Shown here one piece after another: positions 44,501 through 56,500 of a DNA stretch of 64,000 nt. The stretch is taken from the NCBI RefSeq assembly GCF_030867145.1, contig NC_134440.1, forward strand, positions 1,612,001-1,676,000, read 5' to 3'. Source of the DNA: Opisthocomus hoazin (taxonomy: Eukaryota > Chordata > Aves > Opisthocomiformes > Opisthocomidae). Each line of letters begins with the position of its first letter. Within the stretch, counting starts at the first letter, position 1. A program made the position numbers and the translations under genes. The notes under the pieces are model-generated. The model worked only from the letters and a program-made list of their open reading frames with translations, had not been told where the DNA came from and did not search any database.

Positions 44501-46054
44501 ACAAAGGAAGTATATTATCTAGTTTTACTACTAGCTCACTGAATGACTTTGGACTTGATTTGTTATTGTTCCAACTGTGAAATAAGGAGGAGGATATGTG
44601 CCCATAAACCTGCCTGCCTTTTCTAACCAGAGGACCTGATGTTTCTTTTACCTACAAAGCTTGCTGCCCACCTGTGCCCCAAGACAGGCATGCCTATGCT
44701 ATCCTAGAATCTAAGACTGAACATTTCAGTGGAGTGTCTGGGGAGGCCTGTGGCCTCCACAATAAACAGAGGTTATGCACCAGTGAGTTCATCAGCACTG
44801 GTAGTGATCAGGGAAACTAGAGCATAAAAATAAATGATGACTTATTCTTTAGAAAGGTGAACCTTTGTTTAAAGATTGAAGAATCATAGGTTGGAAGAGA
44901 CCTCCAAGATAATCAAGTCCAACCATTAACCCAACACCATTGATGCCTACTAAACAATATCCCGAAGTGCCACATTTACACGTTTTTTGAACACCTCCAG
45001 GGATGGTGACTTAACCACCTCCCTGGGCAGTCTATTCCAATGCCTGATCACTCTTTCAGTAAAGAAATTTTTCCTAATATCTAATGTAAACCTCCCCTGA
45101 TGCAACTTGAGGCCATTTCCTCTCGTCCTATCTCTAATTAGTTGGGTGAAGACCAAGACCTGCCTCACTACAACCTCCTTTCAGGTAGTTGTAGAGAACG
45201 ATAAGGTCCCCCCTCAGCCTCCTCTTCTCCAGACTAAACAGCCCCAGCTCCCTCAGCCGCTCCTCGTAAGACTTGTTCTCCAGACCCCTCACCAGCCTCG
45301 TTGCCCTTCTCTGGACACGCTCCAGCAACTCAATGTCTGTCTTCTAGTGAGGGGCCCAAAACTGAACACAGTACTCGCGGCCTCACCAGTACCGAGTACA
45401 GTGGCACAATCACCTCCCTGAGAGTTTATAAACTTTTCAGATGCTAATATGTCTGAACTCAGTCTCTGACTTTTCAGAAGTGTTGAGTATTCCCATTATT
45501 GGTAGAATTTTAGAGATCCTCTTTGAAGGCCAAGGCATGTTATAAATACCTCGTAAGTTAATTTATAGTTTTTATGGTGAAGCAAAAAGTCTTCATGTCA
45601 TTGTGGGGAAACACAGTCCACAAATACTGTGACATGTCCAGCATCACCCACGGAGTCTGTGGCAAGACCAGAAATAAAATGGAACTTAGCTCAGTTCTTT
45701 GTTTCAATCTTGTAATTGTCTGTTCCTTATACTGGTCATGCAGTTGGAATTTCTTTGTCACAAACGCTACTGAGACAATAAAGCTGTACTTGAACCAGGG
45801 ATCATTCAGGCTTCAGTGTGTTTGAAAGCTTCTGGGATATAGCTGGTTTTTTTTTTTTCTCTGTGTTTGAAGAGATCTACAATGCTGTAATAACATTAGG
45901 AAATTTGGCTTGAATGATGCTTTTCTTGGGATAATTCTTGTCTGCTTTCCTTGCAGGAGTACAGACAGTCATGTCTGCCTTGTCTGTAGCTCCCACCAGG
46001 GCCTGTGAATACACTGTGGAAGGCTGGAAGTATGTGAAGGATCTTGTCAAATGA
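41561..46054 (+). CDS. MICOS13: MICOS13 (QIL1), MICOS complex subunit
   Basis: MICOS13 is a small mitochondrial inner-membrane protein that joins the MIC10 and MIC60 sub-complexes at cristae junctions. Exons 41561-41589, 43351-43507, 44296-44347 and 45957-46054 join in frame: 336 nt, 111 residues (human 118). It starts [19 protein letters not shown], has a single N-terminal hydrophobic helix (about residues 10-32, [14 protein letters not shown]), then [31 protein letters not shown] and a C-terminal [12 protein letters not shown]. The start ATG is in good Kozak context (GCAGCCATGG) inside the CpG island. Introns are GT..AG. Confidence 0.95.
41590..43350 (+). other. MICOS13 intron 1
   Basis: Holds the tail of the CpG island, a CR1 copy (42776-43245) and, just before it, three loose ACAGTAGRGTRA-type units (about 42711-42765) with A runs. 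No exon recognised. Confidence 0.65.
42776..43245 (+). mobile_element. CR1 LINE 3' fragment
   Basis: Plus-strand reading gives [20 protein letters not shown] and [20 protein letters not shown], then [19 protein letters not shown] with frameshifts. It ends at CCATGATTCTGTGAG. About 470 bp. Confidence 0.92.
43351..43507 (+). CDS. MICOS13: MICOS13 exon 2 (157 nt)
   Basis: After TTTCTTTCAG. Encodes [39 protein letters not shown] and [13 protein letters not shown], holding the membrane helix. Donor GTAAGG. Confidence 0.95.
43508..44295 (+). other. MICOS13 intron 2
   Basis: No repeat, exon or notable signal recognised. Confidence 0.5.
44296..44347 (+). CDS. MICOS13: MICOS13 exon 3 (52 nt)
   Basis: Encodes [17 protein letters not shown] between acceptor TTTCTAG and donor GTAAAA. 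Confidence 0.94.
44348..45956 (+). other. MICOS13 intron 3
   Basis: Contains an antisense CR1 copy (44881-45421). The rest is featureless. Confidence 0.6.
44881..45421 (-). mobile_element. CR1 LINE 3' fragment, antisense
   Basis: Minus strand reads [40 protein letters not shown] and [19 protein letters not shown]. The 3' tip is AGAATCATAGGTTGGAAGAG. About 540 bp; same subfamily as 37620-37753. Confidence 0.93.
45957..46054 (+). CDS. MICOS13: MICOS13 exon 4 with stop
   Basis: Encodes [19 protein letters not shown], then [13 protein letters not shown] and TGA at 46052-46054. Confidence 0.95.
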
Positions 46055-46154
46055 ACAAGTTCTCCAGGGTTCACGATTCTTTCCATGCTCTGTTGTCTTT
46101 GGGATGATGCACAGTCCATCCCTCTGGAGGGCAGCTCAGCCATGCAAGGGCTAC

Positions 46155-46160
46155 AATAAA
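46155..46160 (+). terminator. MICOS13 poly(A) signal AATAAA
   Basis: AATAAA 100 nt after the stop codon, followed within about 25 nt by a T/G-rich stretch (TTGTATTTGGGTTGC). Gives a compact 3' UTR of about 125 nt. Confidence 0.8.
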
Positions 46161-48302
46161 AGACTTTTGAACTTCCACTTGTATTTGGGTTGCTTTTAGC
46201 ATATAGATGGCAATAATTGCTTTCTGTCTTACCAGCGGTCAGAGGCTTCAGCAGAGATCATGGATCAATTGTAATGAAGTGATGGTCATATGCTGAGGTA
46301 TAGCCCCTGTTCTAAAGCTTCCAAGCTTGCTAACTAAACAGATTATTCTGAGGCTGATTGTTTGAAGACAAAGCACTTGTCTTCAAGCTGGCTGAGGAAG
46401 GAGTGCCTCTGTCAGACAAAGGGCATGTTATTGATGTGAAAGCTGTTTCCAGATGGTCTGTGACTTGTCACACAGCTCGGACTAGCCAGTACTAGTTGCA
46501 ATACTTGATGACAGTGTGCAATAGAAGGGAGTTTATAAGTCTGTGATGCAAAACTCTAGCAAGTCATAGACCTGCCCAGTCTATTCTGCCTGTGGGCATT
46601 GCCAGTGTTCCTCGTACCTGAGCTTGAACAGCGAAATCTCAGTACCATTTACCTGTAACTTTTCCAGCAACTGATCCAAATATGCCCTTGGATGCATAGT
46701 CAATGACCAGTAGCACTGTCAAATTTACACCTGTATCTGAATTCTGAGTTCCACGTCATAGGTTATTTAGAGGCAAGGGTTTAAATTTTAAATTTTACCA
46801 ATGGTTGGCTGAAACTGAGTGGTTTCTTTTTGTCTCTTGACTTGTCAAGTATTCGGTCTGCTGGCTTTAAATGCCTGTAAAATAGAGCGGGAAGTACCTT
46901 TAAGATACTCGCAGCTCTGTGTGAAAAGCTTTTTGGCAACAGAGCAAGAGAGAAAATGGGAAGGATCTCCAATCATAGCGGAGTCCCCATGGAAGGGAGA
47001 ATGAGGCTGAGGGATTTCCTACTTCATCTAAATCTAGTGCCGCCATGAAGAATTAGGCAGAGGTACCTCAATAACAGAGCCCATTGACTGCAACTATGGT
47101 TTTGTGTATTCTAAGTTTTTTTTTCAAAGAAACAATGCTATTCTGCAGCTTCGCTATGAAGAAATACGTGAACACGAACTAAACTCGGAGCTGGCCACTG
47201 AATAACTCTGCAATCTGCATGGACATTTTTTCATTTCTTTATATTTTGAATGTCTAGAGACTTCAAGCTGTGTTTTCTTACCAGACTTTCTCCTAGTTTT
47301 TGCATGAATAAAACCAGAAATGTGATTTAAAAAAAACCAACCAAACACAACAACAAAAACCAAACAGAAACCTTGTTTGCTGATAAGCAATACAATATGG
47401 GAGACAGGAAGGGAGGTTCCCAGAAAGCGAGATTATTCTCTTCCTATCCATCTCTTCTTCCACAGGAGACGGATAGCTCCTCTGAAGAGGATGAGGAGGA
47501 CCAAAGATTGCAGTGCACTTCTCAGTTCCCTGCCAAAATATAAGTAGGTCCAGAAAATGCTGGAAGTAACAACTAGCCATCAAATCAACATGAGAAACAG
47601 GGTAAATTTCACTCTGGGAGGGACTGTCGTGGACATGTAACCGTGTATCAGGAACGTATGGAGAAGAACCAGAGTTAACATGGAGAAAATTGTTTGTTGG
47701 TGGTAGACCTCTTAGAAGAGGCAGGCAAAACTGTTTTGGTAAAACAGACGTGTGCAACGTACAGTTAAGACCTGGGCAGAAAGTGGATTCCTGGCACATC
47801 ATTGCTGCCATCAGTTTTCTGAGGATTTTTTTTTTCATTTGAGCAAAATGTCCATATCTTGATGGGTTAGGTACTAACATTTTGTTCTCATAGTGGAAAT
47901 ACTAGTGGGCACATGCAAGCAGGGATGAGGGTTGCTGTAAAAGCTAAAGAGATGTTTTATCAAAGTGGTGTTTCTAGGGATGGAGAACAAGGATAATCAA
48001 ATGCCTTTGAAGTGATGCATACTTTATCATAGACCATTGGAGCTGTCCTTTTGTGCATTCCCACTGATGGTGGAACACATCTGGATGATTAGGTATCTAA
48101 TAAGTTTAAGCAAGAGGAATTATACCAAATAGAGAGGTGGTTTGCCAGACTCATGCAGTTCAGCAGCAGCATTGTATACAAGAAGTTGTGAATCTCAGCA
48201 CCTTCACTGTGCTTTAGTCTCTCCTTCCTGCTGGCACTTTTGAAGCTGGTCTGAGGTGGAGAAGCCGAATCCTTCACTGATGCTCACCTGCAAAGTGAAG
48301 AC

Positions 48303-48354
48303 CTCCATTTTAGACCTTACTGAGTGACCCAACTCAGTAAGGTCTAAAATGGAG
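48303..48354. repeat. Perfect inverted repeat, 23-bp arms, 6-nt loop
   Basis: Arm 48303-48325 begins CTCCATTTTAGACC and arm 48332-48354 is its exact reverse complement; the loop is GACCCA. All 23 pairs match, far beyond chance at this spacing. It does not resemble a known TIR. It would fold into a tight RNA or cruciform hairpin. Confidence 0.9.
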
Positions 48355-49130
48355 TTGCTCACACTTGCTCTGAGTCCATCTTCATCCACATGCTGGCAGA
48401 TGTGAAACTTTTCACAGCAGGCAGTCTTACTTCTGCATGAGGAAGCTGGTGTTGGCAGGAACTCTGTCACATTGTAGTAACATGCCAGTAGAGAAATGGG
48501 TGGCCTGGTATGTGTGCATGCAAGGCCTAGGACAATCATATGAACCCAGGGAGAGTACTGAAAAAAGTGTATCTGCATGAAACATTTTGCTAGCTTGCAA
48601 TATGCTCCAGTTTGTGGACTTTGCATATTTTAACTTTAATGTTGATGAAAACTTCCCAAGGTCAGTTTTCAGTCACAACCAAGGCATATATAAGGAGCAC
48701 TGATGGCCTAGAGAGCATCAGTATTGTAAGATGGAGTTACAGATTTATTCTATATTTTTAACCCTTTGCAATGGGATTGTGTCATGAGGTTGCTGAATTC
48801 ATTATGATATGGCATAGCACCAGTAGGAATCTGTTCCCTCTTCACAGGAAACATCTGTGCATGTATTGGATGGGCTGTTACAAATACACAGCTTGTAACC
48901 TCTTTGTCCTCAGGTCTCTGTTTGTCCCAGAGCTGCTGCTCATCCTTCCAAAACTAGGGACAGAGATTGTCCTGGCTGCTAGCAGCAGAGATGGCATTTC
49001 TCCCACACTGATGTGTTGATATGGTCGCGTTGTTCCAGTCTGTGCTAGTTACAGGAGCCAAGACACAGCTACAGGACGGCAAATAGGCAGGGAGAGTAGG
49101 ATGAATGCGTACTCAGATTAGGAAGCAGAT

Positions 49131-49182
49131 TTCACAGAATCACAGAATCACAGAATAGTAGGGGTTGGAAGGGACCTTTAAA
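49131..49182 (-). mobile_element. CR1 LINE 3' tip, antisense (52 bp)
   Basis: Three TCACAGAA-type units, then TAGTAGGGGTTGGAAGGGACC, identical in block order to the 3' ends at 10.98 and 25.6 kb. An extreme 5' truncation. Confidence 0.9.
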
Positions 49183-49735
49183 ACACAAGAAGAAGGATTT
49201 GCAGGAGCTTTGTTTCCTTTCTTAAACAAGTAGTTGTATGATGAAACTTATGGCCAAGAGATTTCAGTGGATTTGGCTGAGGTATAAATAGTTTTAAAAA
49301 GCACTTAATTCCTGGAGGATGCGCCCATCAGTGGCCCTTAAGCCTAATGGTCTAGATGGATGCTACAGCTCAGTAAACCTTGGAGTGCCAAACACTGGGA
49401 GTTTATCACCTGATGAAGTATTGCTCTGCATGCACCCTGTTCCAACATATTTTTCTTTATGCACCTGTCTCTAAAAGAGAAAGAATACTGAATTGGAAGG
49501 ACTTTTTCATCTGACCCAGTACATCTGTTCTACTCTTATTACATCTCGATGACAGTGTGTACATTCAATAAGGGACTGATCCTTTCATACAATTTCTGGA
49601 TTTAAGTCAAATGTTTTGCCAAGTCTAGTTTGTGTAGAAACTGTAGGTAAGACCGGGTGCTAATCAGATTCCTTTGCTGAGCAGAAAAAGTGACAGTGTA
49701 GAAATTGACTTGTTAAAATAATACCTGTGCTGCAA

Positions 49736-49985
49736 CTCACAGAATTATTGAGCTTGGAAGGGACCTGTCAAGATAATCTTGTTCAACCTCCGTGCTCAAG
49801 CAAGGTTAACTAGACCAGGTTCCCAGGACCATGTCCAGCCAGGTTTTGAACATCTCAACAGATGCAGACTCCACAACCTCTCTGGACAACCTATACCAAT
49901 GTTTGACTGCCCTCACAGTAAAAAAAGTGTTGTCTTTTGTTCAGCTCACCCCAACATCTTTGCTCTTTCTGAACACAGTGACACT
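49736..49985 (-). mobile_element. CR1 LINE 3' fragment, antisense
   Basis: CACAGAATTATTGAGCTTGG..., with CAACCTCTCTGGACAACC and TTTGACTGCCCTCACAGTAAA blocks of the CR1 3' region. Diverged. Confidence 0.88.
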
Positions 49986-51397
49986 GGGTACTGCCAAAAT
50001 GGCCTGGCACCACTATACCAAACAGTTCTGGCATATTTTCCTCACAAAGAGTTGGCATTAGCACATAGGTCTAAAAATTGCCCAGTGCATTTCATAGTTG
50101 TGTACTCTATTTTTGCATAAATACCCAGTCCTCCTTTCCCGTTTTTAGCTTTTTGCCTCAGATGTTCTGTAGTAGTGACTTTCACAGGCTACCTTTTTCT
50201 ATCATCAGTTATCAAGCACTCTGGCTGTCTCTAGTGGACCTGTCCTACAGAAAGACAAAAAGTTTACATCTGCCAGCATTGTGGCACTAAGCAGGATTAT
50301 GGGATGCTCCCATCCCACCTCCAAACTTACTGATATCTTAGTATCTCCAGCTACACATAGGGGAAAGAGGAGGCAGGGGGAAGGAAAGGGGGCTGTAAAG
50401 GGTGGGGGGGAGAAGAAGAAGAAAGCTCAAGCAGCTTTTACTAACCTTATTTAACCAGATTTGTTTCTCCATGCTGCAGAAAGGATAATTGGCCTTGGGA
50501 GCTGGTGCAGAGTACTTCAACTTGACCAGTTGGTGTTCTCAAAGGCCCAATCTATCTTCTCTTGGCAGAGTTCCCCCTAAGGTTTGAAAACCGTGCTTGC
50601 AGAACAGGTGCTGACTGGAACTATTTTCAACACAAATGAATTAGGTATTACACACTACAGTTACAGTAATTAGTATCTGAGAAGTCAGGGGGTTCTTTTT
50701 GAACAGGTGTTGCTGAGAGGAAGCTGCAACCTCCAGGGAATGGTTTTTGAGAAAAAGCAACTGCACAAGGCATTTCTCAGACAGAGACACTGACCCAGTG
50801 ACTTAAGCATCAGCATTGTTAGCATCAAACATTCTCCATCTGCAGGCCAGGTATAGGTTTCATGTGTGAGCTAGAAGTTGCTGGGAGATTACCGTTGGCC
50901 ATAGTGCCTTGTATGCTAAAAGACAGCTGGCTTTTGCTTCTCAGCCAGTAGGATTATTCCACCTCCTTTGAAGCTTGCATGCTTCACTTGGTTTCTTTTT
51001 AAGGACCAGAAAGGTTGGGACTGGAAGTTGTCTTTGCATTGCTGAGACTCCCAACAGGTTTGCAGAGTCAGTAAGCTTAATGAGTACAGCAGTATTAAAA
51101 TCACTTTGGTTTTGATTCATTTAACAGACTTTTTTTTTTTTTTAAACACATGAATGATTTTGGTAACATTCATTAGAACTATCTTGGGGACTCCAGCGTG
51201 CAAAGGTTCAATGAATGAGGATTTCTTAAAATCAGGGAACTCACATTTACTGTTTGGAAAAAAAATGCCCTATGCAAACCCAATCTCTGTCCTATGCAAA
51301 CCTGAGTTATTCAGTGTATGTTTTACTGTGTGCTTCACATATTACAGCAGTTGATTACAGCAGTAATTAACTGGAGAGACGCAACCTGCTTACACGA

Positions 51398-51795
51398 TGT
51401 CGTGGTTTAGCCCTGGCCAGCAACAAAGAACCACGTGGCTGCTCTATTGTCCCTCTCTGCAGCGGGGTGGGGAGGAGAGTCAGAAGAAAAAGGCGTAACT
51501 CATGAGTTGGCATAAGGACAGCTTAACAGACAGCAAAGGAAGCGAACAGTAACAACAGTACTGATGAGAACAAGGGAATACACAGAGCAACTCTCTCGCC
51601 GACCAATGCCCAGCGTGCTCCCCAGCAGCAATTAACCTCCCTGCCCGGGGCCAGCCCCACTGCTCAGAACCGAGCATGACATCACATGGTATTGAATACC
51701 TGCTCTGTGTGGCCAATTTGGGTAAGCTGTCCCAGCTGTGTCTCTTCCTGGCTTCTTATGGAAATCAACCGTATCCCAGCCGAACCCAGGGCACA
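51398..51795 (+). mobile_element. Endogenous retrovirus LTR, solo and degraded
   Basis: Starts TGTCGTGGTTTAGCCCTGG and ends CAGCCGAACCCAGGGCACA, the TGT...ACA ends of an LTR type widespread in bird genomes (recognised from its conserved 5' and 3' ends). An internal GAGCATGACATCACATGGTA block is also typical. No gag, pol or env is adjacent and no clear target-site duplication was seen. Family name not assigned. Confidence 0.75.
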
Positions 51796-51922
51796 CCAGT
51801 AGTAGACATTCTGAGGGTCTGCTACAGTAGGGTCACATTGTCTCTGAGTTTATTTGGAATTGGGAAATAGAAGGCAGCTGTTTAGCTTTGTCTCAGCGAT
51901 GTAGGCATGGTGGTGATGGGCT

Positions 51923-51977
51923 GATGGTTGGACTCGATGATCTTAGAGGTCTTTTCCAACCTTAGTGATTCTGTGAT
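51923..51977 (+). mobile_element. CR1 LINE 3' tip
   Basis: GGTTGGACTCGATGATCTTAG, then CTTTTCCAACC and GATTCTGTGATG. Plus-strand 3' end only, about 55 bp, of the subfamily with the AGAGGTCTTTTCC block. Confidence 0.88.
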
Positions 51978-53244
51978 GCCATGCGTGGTTGTTTTTTTTT
52001 TTTTGATAGCCCATAGAAATCTTTGCACTGGGCAAAACCCAACCCCAAAACCAACCCCAAAACCAGAATCTGTCCCATCATTTCTGTGCACTGGATTTAA
52101 TAAAGACTGGACAGGTATCATAGCCACTGCCCAGGTGCCAAGGTTTGAGTGATCAGCTGCCACCATGTCAGAAACATGCGTGCAGTCAGCACGGCCATCT
52201 GGCAGAATTAGAGAGAAATGCAGCTCGGTTAAAATCCTGGTGGGAAAAGAGTCTTCATCCTGAAGTATGATTTTCAGATGCAGTAAACACCATAATGAGA
52301 TAAGAGGGTCCAGTTTGATTGGCTGTTTGTTGTCCTGTCCCTCCCCCCTCCCCCCCCATGGTGGTCAAAAACGTTCTTTTATTAGAATTGTCTCCCCAAA
52401 TGATAAGATGATATCCCTTTGGCATCAACCTCTACATAGGTTGTTGATGCAATGGTCTGGGCCATAGGCATGACTTTTTTGACCTCTCCAAACTCCTTAA
52501 ATAGTAGGCCAGGAGAGGGTGGCGTTCCTCATGCTTACAAATGTGTGGTCTGTAAATAGAGCCTTCCCTGGCCGGCGGGGAAATCTTACAACCCCTTTTG
52601 GATATCACAAAGTGACAGATCATTTGCACCAATCTTGAGCACGTTAGTTCTCAACACATTCTTAAGATTATGCCAAAGCACAGTCAATGGCTGTTTCTAA
52701 TCTACTTCTTCAAGGAAATTATGGATTTATAGGTAAAATTACTGTTCTGAAATTGGTGAGGCCAACCTATCAGAAGCTAAACAAAAATTATTCTGACTTG
52801 CACTTGGAAGTCATTACTTTCACAACTACCTGTGCATTTGCTCTTACAGAAACTGGTGGTAAGTCAGCATGTAGCCTTTTTCAGAAAGTGAAGAGTATTG
52901 TGTTGCACAGTACCTACCAACATGAGACAAGATGAAAAAAATTCTTCACCACTTGTAGAGGACTCTAAGTCAATTTTGCAGCGGCAGGGTGTTCAAACTT
53001 TGACAGCTGCAATCTACTAACATTCTCTCATGCTGGCCCATTTGCTAGTTAATTCTGACACGTCCAAAGTAACACAATATTTCAGTGTATTTCTGGGAGC
53101 TGTATGCTACTAAAAGTGCAAAGGGACATGTGTAAGGCATTTTGATACTTCATCTTTGAAAGAAAGTTACATGGTTTAACATATAGCTGCATAAATTAGT
53201 TTTTCAGGGACTGCTGAAACAAAGCAATTAACTGTAAACTGGCT

Positions 53245-53250
53245 TTTATT
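53245..53250 (-). terminator. SAFB poly(A) signal (TTTATT on plus strand)
   Basis: AATAAA on the minus strand, 216 nt beyond the SAFB stop; the first canonical hexamer downstream. Confidence 0.65.
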
Positions 53251-53465
53251 TATGGAAAATGGAATGCTTCATTAACAAACATTTTAAATGGGATATGAAC
53301 AACACGTTACAAAACAAATGAGTTCACATTGGATTGAGTGACATAATATGGCAGCAGCTTAAAAAAACAAATTACACTTACAGTAGCCCATAAGTTACAA
53401 TTAATGGTAACCCTGGGTAACAGATTCATTTCAGTTGCCACCTTGCATTAAAAATTAAAACACAT

Positions 53466-53595
53466 TCAGTAGCGACGGCTGAAACGAGGATCATTAGGTC
53501 TGTTTGCTCTGTCCTGACCAGCAAATCCTTCTCCTTGCATTCCTCCTCCATGCATCATCTGACTTTGGTTGCCACCTTGCATGAAACCTCCACGC
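53466..53595 (-). CDS. SAFB: SAFB terminal coding exon
   Basis: Reads [20 protein letters not shown], then [19 protein letters not shown] and RRY with TGA at 53466-53468. The RRY end is typical of SAFB. Confidence 0.94.
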
Positions 53596-56500
53596 CTATA
53601 AAGTGATTCAGACATTTTAATTTTTTCTTGTGACTCTGATAGTCAGGTTTATATAATGGATGTTCTTTTAAAACATTTTGTGTGATTTTTCGTTCTTTGC
53701 TCTTTTTACAGTTCTTACCCTGACATGCCTCCACGATGCATCACATGGCCAGGTCTGCCTCTACCTCCACCTAAAAAAGTTTAAATGCTTCCTTTATATC
53801 CACAGTAATGGTTTTACTTTATCTCCAAGGATAATAATGCTTGTATTTTCTGCTTTATGTAGCACAACTAATGAGCCGTTGTGCAAGAAGCATACCTTGC
53901 CATCTCTCATGATCCCGTCCTATCATTCCTCCATCCACGCTGCTCTGCCATGAACGATCTTGATGTCCTTCAAACTTTCGACCATGATCACCCCAGTCAC
54001 GTCCATCCCTGCAAAAGTATGAAATTTGTACCTTCTCACATTATCCAGATCACACAAAACAGATTCAGGTAAAACAACTAAGTCACAAGCTTACTCAAAT
54101 ACTTTACCAAGGTACATGCAAATCTTGCATTTATATTGCTATCTGTTAAATCAAGTCTCAGTAATAAGCCTTCTGTTCAATCCAACTAATACGACGAATA
54201 AAAAAGTAAGATTTTCTTAATCTGGGTTATGCCACAGTGATGTCCCAGTTTACTCCGGACATCCTAGCTTGTTGTTTTGACCAGTCAATTTATTTTCAGT
54301 GTTTTCTGTAGGATGGCTTACTCACAGGACTTACTAAAAACACGACACAACCTCAAAACACCACCGCCCCCAATCTGTAAACATTTTATTAACTTGTTTT
54401 CCTTTCAAAGGGCTGACCGGATGGTGCTTCCAACAACTACAAACCAGGGAAGAACCACCACCCTGAAAATATCAAGCTCTGATAGTAATGTTAAGTAAAA
54501 TTTATTGAAAACATGAAGACTTTTGGATGTGAAGTTATTTAACAAAAACAAACCATCATGCCAAGATGCATGCTTTGATGCACAAGGCAAGCTGAAAGAG
54601 CTAATCATTTGTAGTCCATCCAACAGACCACATACTTGGATGAAAGTTGGAAAAAAAGAATCATACTTCCAAAAACTGAGTCCCACTTTCACATACAGAA
54701 ATATTCCTTAGATATACTCCTTAAAAACTATTTTCAGTTAAGCATACTAACCGTGACTGGGGGGGTATCCCTCTACTTTCACTCATTCTTCTGTCAGATC
54801 CATAGCTACCCCAACTTTCCCGAGAGTCTCGTGAATGACGGTCTGGTCCTCCATGGCGCTCATCTGGATAATGCTAAAAGGCAAAGAACACTCACAGGAG
54901 TACCAGAAACAGACTCTTTAATTGTTTAAAGCTGCCCAGCTGTAGTTACTCAATCTCAGAATCATTTAGGTTGGAAGGGACCTCCTGAGATCATCTCGTT
55001 CAACCCCACTGCTATAACAGGGTCAGGCAGGGCAGGCTGTCCAGAACAGTCTCCCATCAGATTTTGAGTATCCTCACAGCTAGAGACTTCACAGCTTCCC
55101 CATGCAACCTGTTCCAGTGTTTGACCACCTTCACAGTTTAAAAAGAAGAAAAAAAAGTCATTTGTTCTGCCTTCAGATGGAATTTAATGTTTCAGTTTGT
55201 GCTCATTGACTTTTGTCCTGTCAGTGGCCACTACTGAGTAGAAGCTGGGTCCATCTTCTCCATACCCTCCCTCCTGTGAGGTATTAATGCATACTGATAA
55301 CTCCTGAGCCTTCTCTTCTCCAGGCTGAATAGTCCCAGCTCTGTCAGCCTCTCCTCAGGCAAAAGCAGCTCCACGCCCTTCATCATTTGTGGTGCTGGGC
55401 TGCATTTACTCCAGTAAGCTCTCATCTTTCTTGTACTGGGGAGCCCAGCACCGGACACAGTGCACCAGATGGGTGCCGAGTAAAGAAGGATCACCCCTCT
55501 TAGCCTTCTGGCAACACTCTTTCTCATGCAGCCCAGGATGCTATTGACCTTCTTTGCCAGGAGGGTGCAATGCTGACTCATGGTCAGCTTATTGTGCACC
55601 ACAACTCCAAGGTCCTTCTCTGCAAAACTGCTTTTCATCCGGTTGGTCCCAAGCATGTACTGCTGCACAGGGTTATTCCTCCCCAGGAGCAGGACTTGGC
55701 ATTTCCTGTTGTTGAACTTAAGGATATTCCCCTCTGCCCAACTCTTGAGCCTATCCATGTCCCTCTGAGTCTCACAGCTTAGCTATCCGTAAAAAGCGTT
55801 TGAGGATTCTGAAATAATTTTCATCTCATTAAAGAAAACAAGACAATCTGGTTATTGATATATATTTTGGGAGATATCACTTAACTACTGAAATTTAATC
55901 TGACACACACTGTAGAAAATCAGGTTATAAGAAGTTAAGATGTTTCTGTAGCTTTATAAAGCAACTTACTTGTCCATCCCTATCTCCCATCATTGTCCTT
56001 GATCCATCTCTCCTACAAACAGACAATTAAAATCAGATTGTGGTAATAAAACATACAGCAGTCTATAAAATTCCATCTATGTAGCAACACAGATGAAAAA
56101 TCCTGCTTCCATGCAGTGCCAATATTATCTACAAAGGCACAAACAGCTGGAACTTATGGAAACCATGACACATTCTGGATTCCTGGAAAACCGAGTTAGT
56201 CCTAAGGTATAAACCAGAATATTCTTGTTAATATGCTAGGTGCCTACAATATTATTTAGTAACTTTTCAGAATCCTACAAATATGCAAAACAGTATTGCA
56301 AGCAGAACACTCTGAAGAAGCCTGCCAGAAGGCTTAACTCACAGTATAGTACAGGTCTCTTCATGGTTATGTAAGAAAAAGTCCACAGCCACTAAGCTAC
56401 CCTTACATGTGGTTTAAAATGCAAACCAAACACAACACAGTAAAGGCAGCAAAATGTGACATTAAATACATTTTTGTCTTTTGATTTCAGCCAACATAGT

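Larger units (their letters stand above)
46175..53230. other. Intergenic, between convergent MICOS13 and SAFB
   Basis: About 7 kb with no exon recognised. Holds a perfect hairpin (48303-48354), two CR1 tails (49131-49182, 49736-49985), a degraded LTR (51398-51795) and a CR1 tip (51923-51977). Minus-strand ORFs of 195 codons (47293-47880) and 140 codons (48204-48626) resemble nothing I know and are probably chance. Confidence 0.6.

Noticed and set aside
47293-47880. 195-codon minus-strand ORF between MICOS13 and SAFB
   Set aside because: The end is translated A/C low-complexity sequence (47325-47365), and no domain or splice partner is seen.
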